A DNA stretch of 64,000 nucleotides, taken from the NCBI RefSeq assembly GCF_900110425.1, contig NZ_FODS01000002.1, forward strand, positions 248,001-312,000, written 5' to 3'. The notes beneath the pieces are model-generated. The model was not told the DNA's origin and ran no database searches. It saw only the letters and a list, made by a program, of their open reading frames with translations. Below are positions 1-8,351 of the stretch, piece by piece (the stretch's first letter is position 1; the number at the start of each line of letters is the position of its first letter). Source of the DNA: Salinihabitans flavidus. GTDB taxonomy: Bacteria; Pseudomonadota; Alphaproteobacteria; Rhodobacterales; Rhodobacteraceae. The position numbers were made by a program, and so were the translations under genes.

Positions 1-96
1 CATTCCGGTGGCCTTAAGCAATTCCGAGGGAGCTGGCTCTGGTCAGATCGTGGTCTGGCTACCTGGTGCCCACCTGTACACACAGGTCCTCGGGAA
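1..96 (+). ncRNA. Probable 3' portion of 6S RNA, 5' part outside window
   Basis: No reading frame here looks like a protein. The segment folds into a long imperfect hairpin: TTCCGAGGG at about 22-30 faces CCTCGGGAA at about 87-95, with a terminal stem ACCTGT-ACAC-ACAGGT at about 70-85. The string CTGGTGCCCACCTG followed by CAGGTCCTCGGGAA resembles the 3' end of alphaproteobacterial 6S RNAs as I remember them. 6S RNA binds the sigma-70 holoenzyme and damps transcription in stationary phase. The recognition is from memory without an alignment, the 5' half lies before position 1, and another structured small RNA is possible. Confidence 0.4.
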
Positions 97-149
97 TGAG
101 ATAACCATACGGTCGCGTGCGGGCCCGCCACTTCCCGCAAATTACCGCC

Positions 150-458
150 TCAGCTTCGGCGTTCTTCGGCGCGCACCGGAACGGGTTCCGCCAGAAGGAC
201 CGGCTCGGGCGCGCGGCGTCCGCCGCCGCCATCCTCATCGCGGCCCATCCGCATGATGGATATGGAAAATTGCACCCCGGCAAACACGATACCGTTGAAC
301 ACCCAGAGCATCACGACAGCGATCATGCCGCCGGAGGTATGCGTCACCAGATGCCACAGGTTCGCCACATCGAGCCACAGAAGCAGACCCACGAAAACCG
401 CGCTCAGGCCGAAGCCGACAAGCACCTGCTGGATGTAGAGTTTCACGAGACGGGGCAT
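150..458 (-). CDS. Small two-helix membrane protein, unknown function
   Basis: A 102-residue protein that I do not recognise. It has two hydrophobic segments, about residues 9-28 and 44-63, joined by a short polar loop, then an Arg/Glu/Pro-rich tail, which suggests a small inner-membrane protein. The ATG at 458 is chosen because AGAGGAG lies seven bases upstream; the frame is open further upstream to 563 but shows no comparable ribosome site. It sits 111 bases downstream of nusB on the same strand and could be the last gene of the riboflavin/nusB transcript. The next feature downstream is the probable 6S RNA on the other strand. Confidence 0.7.
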   Translation of the reverse strand: MPRLVKLYIQQVLVGFGLSAVFVGLLLWLDVANLWHLVTHTSGGMIAVVMLWVFNGIVFAGVQFSISIMRMGRDEDGGGGRRAPEPVLLAEPVPVRAEERRS

Positions 459-569
459 GGCAAGGCTCCTCTTTCCGGTTACCGACAGAGTTATGCCGAA
501 TCGCGCATATGACAAGGGGCGCGCCGCCCCTGCGGCGAAAAGCTGCGCATGACTTGCTGACACGCAGCT

Positions 570-1055
570 TCAGAACGCCTCGGGCCGGGCCTCGCGCGCC
601 ATGTGATCGAGCACCGCATTGACGAATTTCGATTCCCGCCCCTCGGGAAAGAACGCCTCGGTGAGCGCGACATATTCGGTGATCACCACTTTCGGCGGCG
701 TTGCCGTGTCGCGCAATTCCGCCCCGGCGGCGCGAAACAGGGCGCGCAGCGTCGGATCGATGCGCGCGATCGGCCATTTCGCCACCAACGCCCTGTCGGT
801 CAACTGGTCGATGGACGCCTGATAATTCACCGCCTCCGCGATCACGTCCCTGAAATGGGCCGCGTCGCCTTCCTGCATCTCGTGGCTGTCGAACCGCTCT
901 CCGAAACGGTGATCGAGAAACTCCCGCTCCACCTGATCGACGGTCTGGCCGGAATGTTCCATCTGGAACAGCGCCTGCACTGCATAAAGCCGCGCGGCGC
1001 TTCTCATCTTGCGTTTCTGGTTGCCCGAAACCGGGCCGGTGTCGTCAGTGCTCAT
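570..1055 (-). CDS. nusB: Transcription antitermination factor NusB
   Basis: NusB binds boxA RNA with NusE/S10 and supports antitermination of rRNA operons in the cytoplasm. The 161-residue product has the all-helical family layout: a basic N-terminal RNA-binding stretch (KRKMRSAARLYAVQALFQME) and the conserved C-terminal helices with AKWPIARIDPTLRALFRAA and KFVNAVLDHMA. Length is normal for the family. Its ATG overlaps the ribH stop (ATGA), so translation is probably coupled. Placement of nusB after ribH is common in proteobacteria. A later in-frame Met (residue 17) is possible but would lose the coupling. Confidence 0.95.
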   Translation of the reverse strand: MSTDDTGPVSGNQKRKMRSAARLYAVQALFQMEHSGQTVDQVEREFLDHRFGERFDSHEMQEGDAAHFRDVIAEAVNYQASIDQLTDRALVAKWPIARIDPTLRALFRAAGAELRDTATPPKVVITEYVALTEAFFPEGRESKFVNAVLDHMAREARPEAF

Positions 1056-1603
1056 GCAACGGGATCGCCTTTGTTGTCCCCCGCGATGCGGATCTCCTCG
1101 GCGTCGGGTAGAAAACCGACACCCTTGCGCGGGCCGCCCCATTTGCGCGAAAGCGCGACCAGATGCAAGGCGGCTGCGGCCGCGCCGCCGCCTTTGTTCT
1201 GATCCTGCGGATCGGCGCGCACCTCGGCCTGCGCGCGGTTTTCGACCGTGAGGATGCCATTGCCGATGCACAGCCCTTGAAGCCCCATGAGTTGCAGCGC
1301 GCGGCTGGAATCGTTGCACACGGTCTCGTAGTGCGTGGTCTCCCCCCGGATCACGCAGCCGAGCGCCACGTAGCCGTCGAAATTCGACCGGCGGTCCGCG
1401 ATCCCGATGGCCGTCGGCACCTCGAGCGCGCCGGGCACCTCCACGATCTCATGGGTGGCGCCGCACGCGTCGATCTCGGCCTCGGCGCCTTTGATCAGAT
1501 TGTCGGCAATGTCCCGGTAAAACGGCGCCACGACGATCAGCAGCTTCACAGGCTTGTCGAACGCGGGGCGCGGCAGGGTGTAATGCGTTTCTTGTCCGGC
1601 CAT
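1052..1603 (-). CDS. ribH: 6,7-dimethyl-8-ribityllumazine synthase
   Basis: Condenses 5-amino-6-ribitylaminouracil with 3,4-dihydroxy-2-butanone 4-phosphate to form lumazine, the penultimate step of riboflavin synthesis. Family signatures are in order: the aromatic Phe28-Tyr29 near the ribityl pocket, EVPGALEVP (55-63), and GCVIRGETTHYETV with the catalytic-type His91, then NGILTVEN. At 183 residues it is longer than the usual ~155-160, with an extra C-terminal tail after the conserved core. It starts two bases after the ribBA stop, and its ribosome site lies in the 3' end of ribBA. The stop overlaps the nusB start. Confidence 0.95.
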   Translation of the reverse strand: MAGQETHYTLPRPAFDKPVKLLIVVAPFYRDIADNLIKGAEAEIDACGATHEIVEVPGALEVPTAIGIADRRSNFDGYVALGCVIRGETTHYETVCNDSSRALQLMGLQGLCIGNGILTVENRAQAEVRADPQDQNKGGGAAAAALHLVALSRKWGGPRKGVGFLPDAEEIRIAGDNKGDPVA

Positions 1604-1605
1604 GG

Positions 1606-2727
1606 TCAGCCCTCCGAAAGAATGGGGCGCGTGCCGGTGATGGACAGTCCGAAGCCGTCCAGTCCGACATAGCGCGTGCGCGGCGAATCGGTGAGCAGGA
1701 TCAACTCCTGCAAGCCCATCTCGTTGAGGATCTGCGCCCCGAGGCCGATCTGCTTGACCGTGCGGGGCCCCTCGTCCTCGGTGGCATAAAGCGCGTGGCG
1801 CGGCTCGCGGAACAGGCAGACGACTCCGCGCCCCTCCTGCGCGATGATCTCCATCGCGCGCGGCAATTCGCGCGCGGGCTTGGGGCCAAGGCCAAGGATG
1901 TCGGACGCCTCATGCAGCGCATGGGTGCGGATCAGAACCGGCTCCGGCGTGGAAATGTCGCCCTTGATCAGCACCACATGCTCCACTCCGTGGGTCTGGT
2001 CGGTGAAAATCCGCATCTCCCACGTGCCGCCGAATTCCGACTCCACCTGCTCGCGCGATGTCTCCACCACAAGGTTGTCGTTCTGCGTGCGATAGGAGAT
2101 CAGATCAGAGATCGTCCCGATCTTCAGGTCATGCTCGGCCGCGAATTCCATCAGGTCGGGCAGCCGCGCCATGGTCCCGTCGGGCTTCATGATCTCGCAG
2201 ATCACCCCCGCGGGGTTCAGCCCGGCAAGCCGCGCGATGTCCACCGCCGCCTCGGTATGGCCCGCGCGCACCAGAACGCCGCCGCGCTTGGCCCGCAAGG
2301 GAAAGACATGGCCCGGCGTGGCAAGGCTCGTCATGGTGTTCTGCTCATTGATCGCGGTCTTGATCGTCAGGGCGCGGTCGGCGGCGGAAATGCCGGTGCT
2401 CACCCCTTCGCGCGCCTCGATCGACACGGTAAAGGCCGTCTCGTGACGCGAGGAGTTGTTCACCGCCATCATCGGCAGGCCCAGCCGGTCGATCCGCGCG
2501 GCCGTCATCGGCAGACAGATAAGCCCGCGCCCGTGCATGGCCATGAAATTGACCGCGTCGGCATCGGCGAACTCGGCGGCGATGACGAGATCGCCCTCGT
2601 TCTCGCGATCCTCGTGATCGACCAGAATGAACATCCGCCCCGCACGCGCCTCGTCGATGATCTCTTCGATGGGGCTGATTGCCCCGTGCAGGGCCTCTTC
2701 CACGGGTCCGGGTGTCTCAAAACTCAT
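1606..2727 (-). CDS. ribB: 3,4-dihydroxy-2-butanone 4-phosphate synthase with degenerate GTP cyclohydrolase II domain
   Basis: RibBA-type fusion of 373 residues. The N-terminal domain (about 15-210) is a complete DHBP synthase, making the four-carbon precursor of riboflavin from ribulose 5-phosphate: it has [10 protein letters not shown] (37-46) for the metal/substrate site and the SRHETAFTV segment. The C-terminal half (about 215-373) has the GTP cyclohydrolase II fold, with QEGRG and [16 protein letters not shown]. The place where three zinc-binding cysteines should be reads [13 protein letters not shown] (about 266-278) with no Cys. This half is therefore probably not catalytic; an intact cyclohydrolase is encoded at 56022-57113. 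An AGAGG ribosome site precedes the ATG. Confidence 0.92.
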   Translation of the reverse strand: MSFETPGPVEEALHGAISPIEEIIDEARAGRMFILVDHEDRENEGDLVIAAEFADADAVNFMAMHGRGLICLPMTAARIDRLGLPMMAVNNSSRHETAFTVSIEAREGVSTGISAADRALTIKTAINEQNTMTSLATPGHVFPLRAKRGGVLVRAGHTEAAVDIARLAGLNPAGVICEIMKPDGTMARLPDLMEFAAEHDLKIGTISDLISYRTQNDNLVVETSREQVESEFGGTWEMRIFTDQTHGVEHVVLIKGDISTPEPVLIRTHALHEASDILGLGPKPARELPRAMEIIAQEGRGVVCLFREPRHALYATEDEGPRTVKQIGLGAQILNEMGLQELILLTDSPRTRYVGLDGFGLSITGTRPILSEG

Positions 2728-2964
2728 CTGATCGCCTCTGACTTGCGCATTTGCCTGCCAGATAGCCCCTACAGCGCCCGATTGCCAGAGCCGCCGCCGA
2801 CAGATTGCCGCATGAAACGACGGTGAGGCGACGATTTCCCGTCAGGAGTTTTCCCGTCAGGGCAAGGCGAACGCACGGGATGCGGGCATGAGCCGCGCAT
2901 CGGGGCCGCGCCTCAACGTTCCCTCGAAGGCCGTCACCGGGCGCCTCGTGTCAGGCGCTGAACA

Positions 2965-3552
2965 CTAGCTCATCTCGCGAAGCCGCGCGACATAGCGCGC
3001 CATCGTGTCGATCTCCAGATTGATCCGCTGGCCCGGTGCCACGTCGCCCCACGTTGTCACCTCCTTGGTGTGCGGGATGAAGTTGACGCCGAAATCGCGG
3101 CCCTCCACCTCGTTCACCGTCAGCGACGTGCCATTGAGCGCCACCGATCCCTTCGGCGCGATGAACTTCGCCAGCGCCTCGGGCGCCCGCAGCATCACCC
3201 GCGTGCTGTCTCCCTCGTCGGTGACCGAAAGCACTTCGGCCACCCCGTCCACATGGCCCGACACGATATGCCCACCAAGCTCATCGCCAACCCTCAGGGC
3301 GCGTTCGAGGTTGACGCGCCGCCCCTCGGTCCATTCCCCGAGGTTGGTTTTGGACAGGGTCTCGGCGCTGACGTCCACATCGAACCAGTCGTCGCCAAGC
3401 TCCACCACCGTCAGGCACACCCCGTCACAGGCGATCGACGCGCCGAACTCGATGCCCGAGGTGTCGTAGTGCGTACCGATCCGCGCCCGCAGATCGCCGC
3501 GCCGCTCAAGCTCGCGCAACTCGCCCATATCGCTGATGATCCCCGTGAACAT
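2965..3552 (-). CDS. ribE: Riboflavin synthase, alpha subunit
   Basis: Dismutates two 6,7-dimethyl-8-ribityllumazine molecules into riboflavin plus the pyrimidine product. The 195-residue protein has the two-domain lumazine-binding layout: MFTGII at the N-terminus, GVCLTVVELGDDWFDVDV in the first barrel, and GHIVSGHVDG opening the second barrel near residue 94, followed by the matching GTSLTVNEV. Length is typical. It precedes ribBA on the same strand with a 237-base gap, so it may be in the same transcript or have its own promoter. I looked in the gap and upstream for an FMN riboswitch and saw none. Confidence 0.95.
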   Translation of the reverse strand: MFTGIISDMGELRELERRGDLRARIGTHYDTSGIEFGASIACDGVCLTVVELGDDWFDVDVSAETLSKTNLGEWTEGRRVNLERALRVGDELGGHIVSGHVDGVAEVLSVTDEGDSTRVMLRAPEALAKFIAPKGSVALNGTSLTVNEVEGRDFGVNFIPHTKEVTTWGDVAPGQRINLEIDTMARYVARLREMS

Positions 3553-3705
3553 CCGCCTGCCCCCTTGTCATGAACCGCCTTTGCAGACAGGTATCGTGCC
3601 ATCTTCATGCTGACAAGCCGCCTTACTTTCGCCGCCGCGCCGGGATAGGGTTTCCGGCAGAGCAGTTTCGGCAGACACACCACGCAAAAGGCACGCACCC
3701 AGACC

Positions 3706-4998
3706 ATGCACCAACCGCACGGCGACAACAGGGTTTTCCTCTTTCTACAGGGGCCGCATGGCCCCTTTTTCCACGCGCTTGGCAAGATGTTGCGGCGTTC
3801 GGGGGCGACGGTCTGGCGGGTCGGCTTCAACGCGGGCGACCGCGCCTTCTGGTTTGACGGGCAAAGCTATCTCCCCTTCACGGGCCGTCCCGACGACTGG
3901 CCGGCGCGCCTGCGCGCGCTTTTCGATGAAAAGGGCGTGACCGATCTGGTGCTCTACGGCGACACCCGCCCGATCCACGCCACCGCCGTCACCGCCGCGA
4001 GACAGGCCGGGATCGAGGTGCATGTCTTCGAGGAAGGCTACCTGCGCCCCTACTGGGTCACCTATGAGCGCGGCGGCGCCAACGGGCATTCGCGGCTCAT
4101 GCGGATGACGCTGGCCGACATGACCGAGGGGCTGAAGGGCTGCGACACCGAAACCCCGATGCCCCCCGCCCACTGGGGCGATATGCGCCAGCATGTATTC
4201 TACGGCGCGCTCTACCACTGGTTCGTGATGTTCCGGAACGGGCGCTACCGCGATTTCCGCCCGCACCGCGCGATCCCCGTCACCAAGGAGTTTCAGCTCT
4301 ACCTGCGCCGCCTGCTTCTGATGCCGGCGCAGGCGGTGGACCGGCGGCTGGCCACGCTGCGCATTCGCCACGGCGGCTTTCCCTATCACCTCGCGCTGCT
4401 GCAACTCGAACACGACGCCTCGTTCCAGATGCACTCGCCCTTCTCCACGATGACCGAATTTCTCGAACTGGTGATGGAGAATTTCGCCCGTGGCGCTCCG
4501 CGCCATCACCATCTGGTGTTCAAGGCCCACCCGCTCGAAGACGGGCGCGTGCCGCTCCGGCGCGAGATCCGGCGCCTTGCCGCCGCCCACGGCATCGCGG
4601 CGCGCACCCACTATGTACGCGGCGGCAAACTGGCGCAGCTTCTGGGCGATGCGCGCAGCGCCGTGACCGTCAATTCCACCGCCGCGCAACAGGTGCTCTG
4701 GCGCGGCATCCCGCTCAAGGTCTTCGGCGACGCGGTCTACAACCACCCCGAGTTCGTCTCCACCCAGCCGCTCGATCAGTTCTTCGCCGGCGCCCGCCGC
4801 CCCGACAGCCGCGCCTATCGCGACTACCGCCGCTATCTTCTGGAAACCAGCCAGGTGCCCGGTGGCTTCTATTCCGCCCGCGCCCGGCGGCAGCTTCTGC
4901 GGCAGGTGGTGGACATGATGCTGGCGCCGCACGATCCCTATGACGCGCTCAGCCTCGGCACAGCGGCACCAAGGCAACAGTTGCGTGTCGTGACCTGA
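3706..4998 (+). CDS. kpsS: Capsule polysaccharide beta-Kdo transferase KpsS
   Basis: KpsS adds the first beta-Kdo residue to a phosphatidylglycerol acceptor, starting the conserved glycolipid terminus of group 2/3-type capsules at the cytoplasmic membrane face. The 430-residue protein begins with the family hallmark FLFLQGPHGPFFHALGKML, then has FEEGYLRPYWVT (about 110), FKAHPLEDGR in the C-terminal half, and VTVNSTAAQQVLWRGIPLKV in the nucleotide-binding domain. The ATG at 3706 lacks a strong ribosome site. The next genes, a Wza-like lipoprotein and kpsC, complete a capsule-initiation cluster. No KpsMT transporter genes are in the window. Confidence 0.92.
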   Translation: MHQPHGDNRVFLFLQGPHGPFFHALGKMLRRSGATVWRVGFNAGDRAFWFDGQSYLPFTGRPDDWPARLRALFDEKGVTDLVLYGDTRPIHATAVTAARQAGIEVHVFEEGYLRPYWVTYERGGANGHSRLMRMTLADMTEGLKGCDTETPMPPAHWGDMRQHVFYGALYHWFVMFRNGRYRDFRPHRAIPVTKEFQLYLRRLLLMPAQAVDRRLATLRIRHGGFPYHLALLQLEHDASFQMHSPFSTMTEFLELVMENFARGAPRHHHLVFKAHPLEDGRVPLRREIRRLAAAHGIAARTHYVRGGKLAQLLGDARSAVTVNSTAAQQVLWRGIPLKVFGDAVYNHPEFVSTQPLDQFFAGARRPDSRAYRDYRRYLLETSQVPGGFYSARARRQLLRQVVDMMLAPHDPYDALSLGTAAPRQQLRVVT

Positions 4999-5094
4999 CC
5001 GGCACAAGGTGTAGCTATGGCGTTTTGTGTCGGATTCCGGTAGGTTGTGGAAAAAATCTGAGGCAGAACAATAACAGGTCGAGGAGACCGAGCA

Positions 5095-6237
5095 GTGAAA
5101 CCCATAGCTTCCCGTTGGGCGAGGTCCGTCGCCCTGTTGGTCGTCGTGTCGCTTGTCGCATCCTGCGGCCTGCCGCGCGTCGGCCCGAACAAGCGCGAGA
5201 TCTACGAAGGATCGGTGCAAAAGAAGGGCGATGCCTATGTCATCGCCACCAACGATCAGGTCACGCGCATCACCGCCGTCACCCCCGCGCTCGGCTTTTC
5301 CGAAGAGTTCCTGCGCGCCGGCACCATCGGGTCCGACACCATCCGCCCCGGTGACACGCTCTCTCTGACCATTTGGGAGAATGTGGACAAACCGCTTCTC
5401 GGCCCCGAAGGTCAGGTCGCCTCGATCCTCGAAGAGGTGCAGGTCGATGGCGACGGCTTCATCTTCGTGCCTTACGCCGGGCGCATCCGCGCCGCCGGCA
5501 ACACGCCCGAAGCGATCCGCCGCATCATCAAGACCAAGCTCGAAGACCAGACCCCGGATCCGCAGGTCGAGGTGCGCCGTGCCGCGGGCGACGGCTCCAC
5601 CGTGTCGCTTGTCGGGGCCGTCGGCGCGCAGGGCGTCTATGCCATCGAACGGCCCACGCGCACCCTCACCGCGATGCTGGCCCGCGCGGGCGGCGTGACG
5701 ATCGAGCCGGAAATCGCGCAGATCACGCTCACCCGTGGCGGCAAGCAGGGCAAGATCTGGTTCCAGGATCTGTTCAAGAACCCCGAGCTGGACATCGCCC
5801 TGCGCGGCGGTGATCAAGTGCTGGTCGAGGAGGACACACGCGCCTTCACCGCGCTTGGCGCCACCGGCACGCAGGCCCGCGTGAACTTCGAAAGCCAGAA
5901 CCTCTCGGCGGTCGAGGCGCTGGCGCAGGTCGGCGGGCTGCTGTCTGCGACGGCCGATCCCACGGGCGTGTTCGTGTTCCGCAACGAGCCGGAGGAGATC
6001 GCCAATCAGGTGCTGGGCCGCAACGATCTTCGGGGGGCGCAGCGCATGGTCTACGTGCTCGACCTGACCAAGCCCAACGGCATGTTCGTGGCGCGCGATT
6101 TCGTGATCCGCGACGGCGATACCGTCTATGTCACCGAGGCGCCGTTCACCACATGGGACAAGACGATCTCGGCCCTGACCGGATCGCTCAGTTCCGTCAG
6201 CATCCTCAGTTCGCTGACCGAAAGCTCCGGGGGCTGA
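5095..6237 (+). CDS. Wza/KpsD-type polysaccharide export lipoprotein
   Basis: Predicted outer-membrane or periplasmic channel protein for polysaccharide export. The start is GTG at 5095, supported by GAGGAG eight bases upstream. A lipoprotein signal runs to the lipobox LVASC with Cys24. A poly-export (PES) domain follows, about residues 80-175 (SDTIRPGDTLSLTIWE and DGDGFIFVPYAGRIRAAG), then two SLBB-like segments (about 178-260 and 265-350). The 380-residue length fits the family. It lies between kpsS and kpsC and presumably moves the Kdo-primed capsule across the envelope. The inner-membrane partner is not encoded nearby. Confidence 0.88.
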   Translation: MKPIASRWARSVALLVVVSLVASCGLPRVGPNKREIYEGSVQKKGDAYVIATNDQVTRITAVTPALGFSEEFLRAGTIGSDTIRPGDTLSLTIWENVDKPLLGPEGQVASILEEVQVDGDGFIFVPYAGRIRAAGNTPEAIRRIIKTKLEDQTPDPQVEVRRAAGDGSTVSLVGAVGAQGVYAIERPTRTLTAMLARAGGVTIEPEIAQITLTRGGKQGKIWFQDLFKNPELDIALRGGDQVLVEEDTRAFTALGATGTQARVNFESQNLSAVEALAQVGGLLSATADPTGVFVFRNEPEEIANQVLGRNDLRGAQRMVYVLDLTKPNGMFVARDFVIRDGDTVYVTEAPFTTWDKTISALTGSLSSVSILSSLTESSGG

Positions 6238-6242
6238 CCCCG

Positions 6243-8246
6243 GTGCCGCAGGGCACCCCGCATGATACAGCCGCCGGAGAGGGCTCCCCTCCCCGGCGGC
6301 TTTACGTTTACAACGGAGGTTTCCTGACCAACCGCCGCCTGCGCCGCATCCTGAGCCTGAGCGGATACGACATCCGCCTCGGCCTGCCCGGACCGGGGGA
6401 CATGGTCGGCACATGGGGCAAGAGCCCGACCGCCCGCCGCGGCGAGGCCGTCGCAGTCCGCCGGGGCGCGCCGATCCTGCGGGTCGAGGATGCCTTCCTG
6501 CGCTCGCTGCATCCCGGCCGCACCGGAGAGCCGCCCATCGGCCTCTTTCTCGACCGGCAGGGCGTGCATTTCGACCCCGCGCAGCCCTCCGACATAGAGA
6601 CCCTGCTGGCCACCGCGCCGCTCGACGACACGGCGCTGCTCGACCGCGCGCGTGGCGCCATCGCCCGCCTGCAAGAGGCGCATCTGAGCAAGTATTCCGC
6701 GGTCGATCCCGCGCTGGAGCCGCCCGCGCCGGGCTATGTGCTGGTGATCGACCAGACGCGCGGCGACGCCTCGGTGCGTGCCAGTGGCGCCGATGCGGCC
6801 CGCTTTCGCGAGATGCTCGTGATGGCGCAGGAGGAACACCCCGGCTGCCCCGTGGTGATCAAGACCCATCCCGAAACCGCGCGCGGCCTGCGCGCGGGCC
6901 ATTTCGGCCCCGGTGACGCGGGCGGGCGCGTCACCCTCTGCGCCGACCCGATCAGCCCGTGGCGCCTCTTCGAGGGGGCTGTGGGCGTTTATACCGTCAG
7001 CTCGCAACTGGGGTTCGAGGCGATCTTCGCCGGACACCGCCCTCGCGTCTTCGGGCAACCCGTCTATGCCGGCTGGGGCCTGACGCAGGACGAGGCGGCC
7101 CACCCGCGCCGCACCCGGCGCCTGTCGCGCGCGCAGCTTTTCGCGGCGGTCATGATCCTCTATCCCACGTGGTATGACCCGTGGCGCAACCGGCTCTGCA
7201 CGCTGGAAGAGGCCATGGAAGGCATGGCCGCGCGCGCCCGCGCCTGGCGCGAGGACCGGCGCGGCTGGACCGGGCACGGCATGCGGCTGTGGAAGCGCCG
7301 CACCCTGCAAAAGGTCTTTGGCCGCGAGACGCGCATGATCTTCGGGCGCACCGATCCGGCCCGTCCCGCGATGGTCTGGGCCAGCAAGGACGGCCCCCCC
7401 GGCGCGGTGCGGATCGAGGATGGATTCCTGCGCTCGCGCGGGTTGGGCGCGGAACTGGTGCCGCCGCTGTCACTGGTGCTGGACGATCTCGGAATCTACT
7501 ACGATCCGGCCCGCCCCTCGCGGCTGGAACACTGGATCGCCGCGCGCGCGCAGCTTCGCCCCGATCAGCAGTTCCGCGCCGAGCGGCTCATCGCCGCGCT
7601 GCGAGGCCGGGGGCTGAGCAAATACAACCTCGGCGGCGCGCGCTTCGATCTGCCGCCGGGCCGCCGCATCCTCGTGCCCGGACAGGTCGAGGATGACGCC
7701 TCCATCCGCACCGGCACCGGGGCGATCTCCACCAACGCGGCCCTGCTCGCCGCCACGCGCGCCGCCAACCCCGACGCGGTGCTGCTCTACAAACCCCACC
7801 CGGATGTGGAGGCGGGACTGCGCACAGGTACGGTCGGGGACGCGGCGCAATGGGCCGATCTCGTGCTTGAGCGCGCCGACATGGCCGCGCTGCTCGATCG
7901 GGTGGACGAGGTCTGGACCATGACCTCCCTGACCGGCTTCGAGGCGCTGATCCGGGGCCGCCGCGTGGTGACATTCGGCGCGCCCTTCTATGCCGGCTGG
8001 GGGTTGACCGACGACCGGGGCCGCGTGCCGCTGCGCCGTCAGGCCCGCCCGATGCTGGAGGGGCTGGTGCACGCCGCGCTGATCGACTACCCGCGCTATT
8101 TCGACCCGCTCACCGGCACGCCCTGCCCGGTCGAGGTGGCGCTCGACCGGCTCGCCACCGGCGCCATCCCGCACCCCGGCGCGGGCAACCGACTGCTGGC
8201 GAAACTTCAGGGCGCCTTCGCAAGCCGCGCCGCGCTCTGGCGCTGA
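6243..8246 (+). CDS. kpsC: Capsule polysaccharide beta-Kdo transferase KpsC
   Basis: KpsC extends the poly-Kdo linker on the capsule lipid acceptor by alternating linkages, using two glycosyltransferase modules in one chain. The duplication is visible. Module one has KTHPE and SSQLGFEAIFAGHRPRVFGQ then VYAGWGL; module two has YKPHPD and TSLTGFEALIRGRRVVTFGA then FYAGWGLT. Each opens with a matching segment (VEDAFLRS and IEDGFLRSRG). The GTG at 6243, five bases after the upstream stop, is a reasonable start because the conserved VYNGGF segment begins about residue 21. The frame is open further upstream inside the previous gene. About 667 residues. Confidence 0.88.
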   Translation: MPQGTPHDTAAGEGSPPRRLYVYNGGFLTNRRLRRILSLSGYDIRLGLPGPGDMVGTWGKSPTARRGEAVAVRRGAPILRVEDAFLRSLHPGRTGEPPIGLFLDRQGVHFDPAQPSDIETLLATAPLDDTALLDRARGAIARLQEAHLSKYSAVDPALEPPAPGYVLVIDQTRGDASVRASGADAARFREMLVMAQEEHPGCPVVIKTHPETARGLRAGHFGPGDAGGRVTLCADPISPWRLFEGAVGVYTVSSQLGFEAIFAGHRPRVFGQPVYAGWGLTQDEAAHPRRTRRLSRAQLFAAVMILYPTWYDPWRNRLCTLEEAMEGMAARARAWREDRRGWTGHGMRLWKRRTLQKVFGRETRMIFGRTDPARPAMVWASKDGPPGAVRIEDGFLRSRGLGAELVPPLSLVLDDLGIYYDPARPSRLEHWIAARAQLRPDQQFRAERLIAALRGRGLSKYNLGGARFDLPPGRRILVPGQVEDDASIRTGTGAISTNAALLAATRAANPDAVLLYKPHPDVEAGLRTGTVGDAAQWADLVLERADMAALLDRVDEVWTMTSLTGFEALIRGRRVVTFGAPFYAGWGLTDDRGRVPLRRQARPMLEGLVHAALIDYPRYFDPLTGTPCPVEVALDRLATGAIPHPGAGNRLLAKLQGAFASRAALWR

Positions 8247-8262
8247 GGCCGCCGCCGCGCGC

Positions 8263-8316
8263 GGGCCGCACCCCCTGGGCGCGGCCCCGGACCCCGAGGT
8301 ATTTGACCCGAAAAGA
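8263..8316 (+). repeat. Hairpin plus 26-bp dispersed block, 3' of kpsC
   Basis: A seven-pair stem (GGGCCGC / GCGGCCC, 8263-8269 with 8281-8287) is followed at once by a 26-base block, 8291-8316, beginning ACCCCGAGGTATTTGACCCG. The same 26 bases occur in inverted orientation at 20528-20553, again beside a GC-rich hairpin and again 3' of a gene. It has no T-run, so it may be an RNA 3'-end processing or terminator-like element rather than a classical terminator. I recall similar GAGGTATTT blocks after many genes in this bacterial family. Confidence 0.75.
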
Positions 8317-8351
8317 TGCGGCAGGACACATGACCCTTTCTCTGTTCCCAG

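Noticed and set aside
2840-2860. Short direct repeat TTTCCCGTCAGG near 2840
   Set aside because: Two copies only, with no symmetry or recurrence elsewhere that I can see; not supported as a site.
2728-2964. FMN riboswitch before ribBA or ribE
   Set aside because: I searched for the conserved AGGG and GGCGGTGA-type segments on the minus strand in the gaps and saw none.
6153-6242. Earlier start for kpsC inside the upstream gene
   Set aside because: Codon use there belongs to the Wza-like gene and the added segment is not like KpsC; GTG 6243 after the stop is more plausible.
3745-6414. Minus-strand open frame of about 890 codons opposite kpsS and the Wza-like gene
   Set aside because: The plus-strand genes have family motifs and ribosome sites; the antisense frame has none.
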